A stretch of DNA of 64,000 bases, taken from positions 1 through 64,000 of the forward strand of contig JABDCF010000001.1 of assembly GCA_013288235.1 (NCBI GenBank). Reading direction: 5' to 3'. The position numbers were made by a program, and so were the translations under genes. Shown here piece by piece: positions 59,623-64,000 of this stretch (positions within the stretch are counted from its first letter, which is position 1; each line of letters starts with the position of its first letter). The stretch is from Bacteroidota bacterium. Its GTDB lineage: Bacteria; Bacteroidota; Bacteroidia; Sphingobacteriales; Sphingobacteriaceae. Under the pieces are notes generated by a model, which made no database searches, was not told where the DNA came from, and was given only the letters and a program-made list of their open reading frames with translations.

Positions 59623-59748
59623 ATGAACCAACAAAGCTTAAATAAGCCCTCAATAAGAGCAAACTTTGCTCCTGTTGCCGCTGCTTTGGTTTCAACCGTT
59701 TTTTTATTTTCCCCTTCACGACGAAGGCCGTACATGCCCCGGGTTTGA
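59623..59748 (+). CDS. candidate arginine leader peptide
   Basis: A 41-codon ORF: MNQQSLNKPSIRANFAPVAA..., ending with three successive arginine codons (CGA CGA AGG) then PYMPRV and stop. It sits between a good promoter and the GNAT-argG-argC-argD genes. A run of codons for the pathway's end product near the end of a short ORF is the hallmark of ribosome-mediated attenuation. A weak hairpin followed by TTTTTT (59780-59800) follows. Not in the ORF track because it is short. Function is inferred from content and position only. Confidence 0.5.
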   Translation: MNQQSLNKPSIRANFAPVAAALVSTVFLFSPSRRRPYMPRV

Positions 59749-59777
59749 TCTGTTTCTCATACAACCCAATTTTAAAA

Positions 59778-59800
59778 ACGTGATACGTTCACTTTTTTAT
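59778..59800 (+). terminator. possible attenuator hairpin of the arginine leader
   Basis: AACGTGATACGTT and GTGATACGTTCAC overlap as alternative short stems followed by TTTTTT. The stems are only 4-5 bp, so this is a tentative call. Confidence 0.3.
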
Positions 59801-59871
59801 CTCCAACAAAAATCATCTGATTATTTAACGCTATTGAAAGCAAATAATTTAACGGTAATTTTTCTATTCTA

Positions 59872-60513
59872 ATGGTAATAAAAGATTTTGATATACAAGT
59901 TGCAAGTGCACAGCATGTTGATTATGCACAGCAGATATGCGACGAAATGGCCGAATCGGCCAAGGCGCGTGGTACAGGTATAGCCCAGCGCTCGCCCGAA
60001 TATGTTGCGAATAAAATGCTGGAGGGTAAAGCAGTAATAGCTTTTCATAAGGACGGCACCTGGGCTGGTTTCTGCTATATCGAGACCTGGAGTCACGGCG
60101 ATTTCGTGGCTAATTCAGGCCTTATTGTTAATCCTATTTTCAGAAAAGAAGGCCTGGCAAAGGCTATTAAAGAAAATATCTTTAAGCTGTCGCGCACAAA
60201 ATATCCAAATGCTAAAATTTTCGGCCTGACTACCGGTCTTGCCGTAATGAAAATAAATTCAGACTTAGGGTACGAACCGGTAACTTATTCGGAACTTACG
60301 CAGGACGAGGATTTTTGGGCGGGCTGCAAAAGCTGCGTGAATTATGATATCCTGATGAGCAAGGGCCGCAAAAACTGCATGTGTACCGCTATGCTATTCG
60401 ATCCGACTGAAAAACAGAAGGAATACGAAGAGAAAATGAAGAAAATTACGCATAAGGCTACTTTACTCGAAAGAATAGAGAACGCGATATTTAAGCATAA
60501 AGCTGAAAGCTGA
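59872..60513 (+). CDS. GNAT acyltransferase, probable first enzyme of the arginine operon
   Basis: A 213-residue GNAT protein: VIAFHKDGTWAGFCYIETWSHGDFVANSGLIVNPIFRKEGLAKAIKENIFKLSRTKYPNAKIFGLTTGLAVMKINSDLGYEPVTY. The acyl-CoA loop is RKEGLAKAI. A Cys-rich insert follows, CKSCVNYDILMSKGRKNCMC (~155-178; CxxC and CxC), which could bind zinc. It heads argG-argC-argD, so I infer it acylates glutamate (acetyl or succinyl) in the first step of arginine synthesis, as Bacteroidota lack a typical argA or argJ here. No argJ is visible in the window. The acyl donor is unknown. Confidence 0.72.
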   Translation: MVIKDFDIQVASAQHVDYAQQICDEMAESAKARGTGIAQRSPEYVANKMLEGKAVIAFHKDGTWAGFCYIETWSHGDFVANSGLIVNPIFRKEGLAKAIKENIFKLSRTKYPNAKIFGLTTGLAVMKINSDLGYEPVTYSELTQDEDFWAGCKSCVNYDILMSKGRKNCMCTAMLFDPTEKQKEYEEKMKKITHKATLLERIENAIFKHKAES

Positions 60514-60922
60514 AAGACCAAAGCAAAAAATGAGGGACTTTAAGAAACTGGAGGTATGGAAAAAGTCGCATGAGCTTAACTTGTTTGTGTATTTAAATTT
60601 GCTTCCGAAATTTCCTAAGAGTGAACAATACGATTTGCTTAGTCAAACAAAACGAGCGGCTTACTCAATCCCTTTGAATATTGTAGAAGGCATCGGCAGG
60701 TTCACCGAAAAGGATTTTGCACATTTTTTGGATATGGCGTTAGGGTCTGCTCATGAATTAGAATATTGTTGCTTGATGAGTAAGGATTTATCATATATTG
60801 ATCAGAAGTTACTTCAAAAAACGAATCAATTAATCAACGAAGTCAAAGCCATGTTAATTGGCTTAATAAAAATATTAAGAAAGTAAAAAAGCTTTGGTCT
60901 TTTTGCTTTCTGCTTTTAGCTC
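60493..60922. repeat. inverted repeats enclosing the S23 gene
   Basis: Left arm 60493-60524 (AAGCATAAAGCTGAAAGCTGAAAGACCAAAGC) and right arm 60891-60922 (GCTTTGGTCTTTTTGCTTTCTGCTTTTAGCTC) are complementary, with 12 perfect pairs at the inner end (GACCAAAGC side) and about 26 of 32 overall. In the mRNA they would form a stem closing over the whole 118-codon ORF. Confidence 0.7.
60530..60886 (+). CDS. four-helix-bundle (S23) protein
   Basis: A 118-residue helical protein of the S23/four-helix-bundle family: MRDFKKLEVWKKSHELNLFVYLNLLPKFPKSEQYDLLSQTKRAAYSIPLNIVEGIGRFTEKDFAHFLDMALGSAHELEY. Members are encoded by intervening sequences within 23S rRNA genes and as scattered single genes; their function is unknown. 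Here it lies between the GNAT gene and argG in the same orientation, enclosed by inverted repeats, which suggests it entered as a mobile-like insert that keeps the operon transcript readable. Confidence 0.85.
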   Translation: MRDFKKLEVWKKSHELNLFVYLNLLPKFPKSEQYDLLSQTKRAAYSIPLNIVEGIGRFTEKDFAHFLDMALGSAHELEYCCLMSKDLSYIDQKLLQKTNQLINEVKAMLIGLIKILRK

Positions 60923-60931
60923 AAAAAAGAA

Positions 60932-62125
60932 ATGAAAAAGAAAGTAGTTTTAGCATATAGCGGAGGTCTTGACACCTCTTTTTGCTGCATATACCTCACA
61001 CAGGATCTTGGTTATGAAGTTCATTCGGTTATAGTAAATACCGGTGGTTTTAGTGAAGAGGAACTAAAGGGTGTTGAAGAACGCGCGTACAAAATGGGCG
61101 TAACATCGCACCACGTTGTTGATGAGACCGAAAATTTTTACAATACCTGTGTTCGTTTCCTGATCTACGGTAATGTATTGAAAAACAACACCTATCCCCT
61201 ATCGGTAAGCGCCGAGCGGGTTAGCCAGGCAACTGCAATCGCAAATTACGCCAAAGAAATAGGCGCCGAATTTGTAGCGCACGGCAGTACCGGCGCGGGT
61301 AACGATCAGGTGCGTTTCGATATGATCTTTAATATCCTTGTTCCAGAGGTACAGATCATTACCCCTATCCGCGATTTAAAATTAAGCCGCGAAGAAGAGA
61401 TCCAGTACCTGAAAGATCACGGTGTTGAGATGAATTTTGAAAAGGCAAAATATTCTATTAATAAAGGCATTTGGGGTACATCGGTTGGGGGCAAAGAAAC
61501 ATTGACTTCGAATTTGGGACTACCCGAAGAAGCCTGGCCAACGCAAGTTAGCAAAACTGGAAGCCAAAATATCGAGTTAGTTTTTGAAAACGGGGAGTTG
61601 GTGGGTTTAGATGGAGAGAAGTTCGATCATCCAACCAAAGCGATACAGGCATTGCAGGCAATTGCCCAGCCTTATGGCATTGGTAGGGATATCCACGTGG
61701 GCGATACCATCATAGGCATAAAAGGCAGGGTTGGTTTTGAGGCAGCAGCGCCGATGATCATTATAAAAGCACATCACACACTTGAAAAACATGTGTTAAC
61801 CAAATGGCAGTTATCGTGGAAAGACCAGCTTTCAAGCTTTTATGGCAATTGGCTGCATGAAGGTCAATTCCATGATCCTATCATGCGGAATATCGAAGCA
61901 TTTTTAACTGATACCCAGCAAAACGTAAGCGGGAAAGTATTTGTGCAACTGCACCCTTATCGTTTCCAGGTTATAGGTATTGAATCATCGCACGATTTGA
62001 TGTCGAATAAATTTGGCACTTATGGTGAGATGAACAACTCCTGGAGCGGTGAAGATGTGAAAGGGTTCTCTAAAATTTTTGGCAACCAGGTAATGATCTA
62101 TCATAAGGTTAACCAAACCTCATAA
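60932..62125 (+). CDS. argG: argininosuccinate synthase
   Basis: Joins citrulline and aspartate using ATP to form argininosuccinate. The 397-residue protein opens with the PP-loop VVLAYSGGLDTSFCCIYL (~4-21) and contains EFVAHGSTGAGNDQVRFDMIF and YSINKGIWGTSVGGKETLTSNLGLPEEAW. The length is normal. It is in the arginine operon, separated from the upstream GNAT gene only by the S23 insert, and 18 bases before argC. Confidence 0.94.
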   Translation: MKKKVVLAYSGGLDTSFCCIYLTQDLGYEVHSVIVNTGGFSEEELKGVEERAYKMGVTSHHVVDETENFYNTCVRFLIYGNVLKNNTYPLSVSAERVSQATAIANYAKEIGAEFVAHGSTGAGNDQVRFDMIFNILVPEVQIITPIRDLKLSREEEIQYLKDHGVEMNFEKAKYSINKGIWGTSVGGKETLTSNLGLPEEAWPTQVSKTGSQNIELVFENGELVGLDGEKFDHPTKAIQALQAIAQPYGIGRDIHVGDTIIGIKGRVGFEAAAPMIIIKAHHTLEKHVLTKWQLSWKDQLSSFYGNWLHEGQFHDPIMRNIEAFLTDTQQNVSGKVFVQLHPYRFQVIGIESSHDLMSNKFGTYGEMNNSWSGEDVKGFSKIFGNQVMIYHKVNQTS

Positions 62126-62143
62126 AGTATAAAACACAAGGAA

Positions 62144-63136
62144 ATGAGTGCAAATAAAAAGATTTTAGCTGGGATAGTGGGTGGAGCTGGTTATACCGGC
62201 GGGGAAATGCTGCGTATCCTGATCAACCACCCCGATGTTGATATCGCATTTGTACACAGCACCAGTAGCGCAGGCAAACATGTTTATGATGTGCATACTG
62301 ATCTTTTTGGCGATACCGATTTAAAATTTGCTGCCGAATTAGCCTATAATATTGATGTATTGTTTCTTTGTGTTGGTCATGGCGACGCAAAAAAGTTTTT
62401 GGAGGCCAACCCAATCCCCGATCATATAAAAGTTATTGATTTGAGCCAGGATTTCAGGTTGACACCAAGCGCAAAACATAAGACAAAAACTTTTGTTTAT
62501 GGTTTACCGGAGTTAAACCGGGAAGCCATTAAGCAGGCTAATAACATCGCCAATCCGGGATGTTTTGCTACTTGCTTACAATTGGGCTTATTGCCATTGG
62601 CGTCGAAAAATCTATTAGATACCGAAGTGCATATCACGGCTACAACCGGTTCAACAGGCGCGGGCCAAAGTTTATCGGGCACAACCCATTTTACCTGGCG
62701 TAACGATAACCTTTCGGTTTATAAAGCTTTTGAGCATCAGCATTTAAATGAGGTTGGGCAATCACTAAGGCAATTACAACCACAATTTGATAAGGCGGTT
62801 AATTTTATCCCTTACCGGGGAGACTATACACGCGGGATAATTGCATCTATTTATACCGATAGCAGCCTTACCGAAGCCGAGGCATTGAAACTTTACCAGC
62901 AATATTATGCTGGGCATCCTTTTACCCATGTGACCAATCATGATATTGATTTGAAGCAGGTTGTCAATACCAACAAATGCTTTATCCAGGTTAAGAAACA
63001 CGGAAATAAGCTGCTTATTATCAGCATTATAGATAACTTACTGAAAGGCGCTTCAGGCCAGGCGGTACAGAATATGAATTTAATGTTTGGGTTGGATGAG
63101 CGCGCGGGACTAAGGCTGAAGGCGACGGGGTTTTAG
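62144..63136 (+). CDS. argC: N-acyl-gamma-glutamyl-phosphate reductase
   Basis: NADPH-dependent reduction of N-acyl-glutamyl phosphate to the semialdehyde. The 330-residue protein has the nucleotide loop GIVGGAGYTGGEMLRILINHPD (~10-31), the catalytic Cys in NIANPGCFATCLQLGLLPL (~139), and the closing LIISIIDNLLKGASGQAVQNMNLMFG. The length is typical. It lies between argG and argD in the operon. Confidence 0.93.
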   Translation: MSANKKILAGIVGGAGYTGGEMLRILINHPDVDIAFVHSTSSAGKHVYDVHTDLFGDTDLKFAAELAYNIDVLFLCVGHGDAKKFLEANPIPDHIKVIDLSQDFRLTPSAKHKTKTFVYGLPELNREAIKQANNIANPGCFATCLQLGLLPLASKNLLDTEVHITATTGSTGAGQSLSGTTHFTWRNDNLSVYKAFEHQHLNEVGQSLRQLQPQFDKAVNFIPYRGDYTRGIIASIYTDSSLTEAEALKLYQQYYAGHPFTHVTNHDIDLKQVVNTNKCFIQVKKHGNKLLIISIIDNLLKGASGQAVQNMNLMFGLDERAGLRLKATGF

Positions 63137-63230
63137 CCCCTGACCCCCTAAAGGGGGGAACTAAATTTGAGAGGACGATTTTTAAAATAAATTTAATTAA
63201 CTTTTTAAGGCCCCTTTAGGGGTTTGGGGC
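63135..63230. repeat. CCCCTAAAGGGG palindrome pair
   Basis: Two palindromes, CCCCCTAAAGGGGGG (63146-63160 region) and GGCCCCTTTAGGGGTTTGGGGC (63210-63230), bracket an AT-rich core in the argC-argD spacer. Related to the element at 3265-3312. Confidence 0.6.
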
Positions 63231-63232
63231 AT

Positions 63233-64000
63233 ATGAAACTATTCGAAGTATATCCAATCAATCCAATTAACATCGTAAAAGGTGTTGGAAGTTTAGTTTA
63301 TGATGACAAAGGCCAGGAATATCTTGACCTGTACGGCGGCCATGCCGTAATTTCTATCGGCCATACCAATCCGCATTACGTAGAACGACTGGAAGACCAA
63401 TTACACAAAATCGGGTTCTATTCAAATTCAATTGAGATACCTTTGCAAAAACAATTAGCTGAAAAACTTGGTCATGTTTCGGGCAAAGAAGATTACCAGT
63501 TATTTCTTTGTAACTCCGGCGCTGAGGCCAATGAAAATGCTTTAAAGTTGGCTTCATTTTATAATGGCAAAAAGAAAGTCATCGCATTTAGCGGGGCATT
63601 TCATGGCCGTACTTCATTAGCTGTTGCGGTAACCGATAATCCTAAAATTGTTGCCCCGATTAACGAAACAGATAATGTAATTTTTGTGCCATGGCGGGAT
63701 GAAGCTGCATTAGAGCGGGCGTTTGCCAATAATGAAATTTCATCGGTAATTATAGAGGGCATTCAAGGCGTAGGGGGCATACAGGTTGCGCCCGAAAGCT
63801 TTTTGCAAAAAATACGTTCCCTTTGCGATGCCAACAATGCTGTTTTTATTGCAGACGAGATTCAGTGCGGGTACGGGCGGACAGGCAAATTCTTTTCGCA
63901 TGATTTTGCAGGCATAAATGCCGATATTTATACCATGGCCAAAGGCATGGGTAACGGCTTCCCGGTTGGGGGCATTATTATATCGCCCAAAATACAACCG
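63233..64000 (+). CDS. argD: acetylornithine (or succinylornithine) aminotransferase, partial
   Basis: The first 256 codons; the gene runs off the window. A class III PLP aminotransferase: YDDKGQEYLDLYGGHAVISIGHTNPHYVERLEDQLHK, FLCNSGAEANENALKLASFYNGKKKVIAFSGAFHGRT, IIEGIQGVGGIQVAP, DEIQCGYGRTGKFFSHDFAGINADIYTMAKGMGNGFPVGG with the PLP lysine in the AKGMGNG segment. The acyl group of the substrate depends on the GNAT enzyme upstream. It was missed by the track because it has no stop in the window. Confidence 0.93.
   Translation, partial: MKLFEVYPINPINIVKGVGSLVYDDKGQEYLDLYGGHAVISIGHTNPHYVERLEDQLHKIGFYSNSIEIPLQKQLAEKLGHVSGKEDYQLFLCNSGAEANENALKLASFYNGKKKVIAFSGAFHGRTSLAVAVTDNPKIVAPINETDNVIFVPWRDEAALERAFANNEISSVIIEGIQGVGGIQVAPESFLQKIRSLCDANNAVFIADEIQCGYGRTGKFFSHDFAGINADIYTMAKGMGNGFPVGGIIISPKIQP

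Noticed and set aside
59666-59872. 68-codon plus-strand ORF
   Set aside because: It overlaps the Arg-codon leader ORF in another frame, has no RBS or family pattern and ends within the GNAT start.
1-64000. tRNA, rRNA, CRISPR arrays, transposases or prophage genes
   Set aside because: I looked for cloverleaf TTCGAATC arms, regularly spaced direct repeats and DDE-transposase motifs and saw none that I would support. The GTTCGAATC at 45917 lies inside the ABC exporter gene.

Overview
The window looks like a chromosomal segment from a Bacteroidota bacterium of the Sphingobacteriaceae type (Mucilaginibacter/Pedobacter-like). Evidence: Bacteroidota-style promoters (TAnnTTTG -7 boxes), families common in that phylum (GH92 mannosidase, 3-keto-disaccharide hydrolase, ThuA, GMC oxidoreductase, YARHG lipoprotein), an arginine cluster headed by a GNAT enzyme, a moderate GC content judged by eye, and spacers full of self-complementary word-like repeats. 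I saw no rRNA, tRNA, CRISPR array or transposase.

Layout. 1-5.7 kb: secreted protein of unknown function, DbpA-type RNA helicase with a DUF1456 partner, OmpA-family protein, membrane protein. 5.9-9.7 kb: an AT-rich accessory cassette with a duplicated YegP-like protein, an E2-E1 fusion and a JAMM peptidase in one operon, facing a divergent HTH regulator plus ImmA/IrrE peptidase across a 52-bp nested palindrome. 9.8-17.8 kb: phosphoesterase, YARHG lipoprotein, DUF2306 protein, nucleotidyltransferase pair, frameshifted DUF4337 gene, frameshifted beta-CASP nuclease, 3-keto-disaccharide hydrolase. 17.9-24.4 kb: serA, serC, rpe, TPR protein, ABC importer. 24.5-30 kb: methionine aminotransferase plus omega-amidase, GH92 mannosidase. 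30-45.9 kb: DoxX-like protein, 2-oxo acid dehydrogenase E2, cinA, lptD, amidase, MCE protein, rnz, STAS protein, purC, phoH, SAM hydrolase, ABC exporter. 46-53 kb: clan-A glycosidase, fluoride-resistance operon (riboswitch, crcB, usp, CLC), ThuA, GMC oxidoreductase. 53-59.4 kb: ECF sigma factor with a membrane partner, dinB facing two 2H-phosphoesterase genes, SRP RNA, frameshifted ypdA. 59.5-64 kb: arginine operon (candidate leader peptide, GNAT, S23 four-helix-bundle gene, argG, argC, partial argD).

The most unusual unit is the 5.9-9.7 kb cassette. It resembles the accessory half of a type II CBASS locus (Cap2-like E2-E1, Cap3-like JAMM, CapH/CapP-like switch) but has no cyclase and no obvious effector. 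A YegP-repeat protein with a flexible Gly-Gly tail sits first in the operon, where the conjugated partner would be expected. My working hypothesis is a ubiquitin-like conjugation system that uses this protein as its modifier. Other points worth follow-up are a fluoride riboswitch operon, an S23 gene enclosed by inverted repeats inside the arginine operon, a candidate arginine attenuator, a tandem 2H pair in which the second copy has lost its catalytic motifs, and three one-base homopolymer frameshifts that may be sequencing errors.
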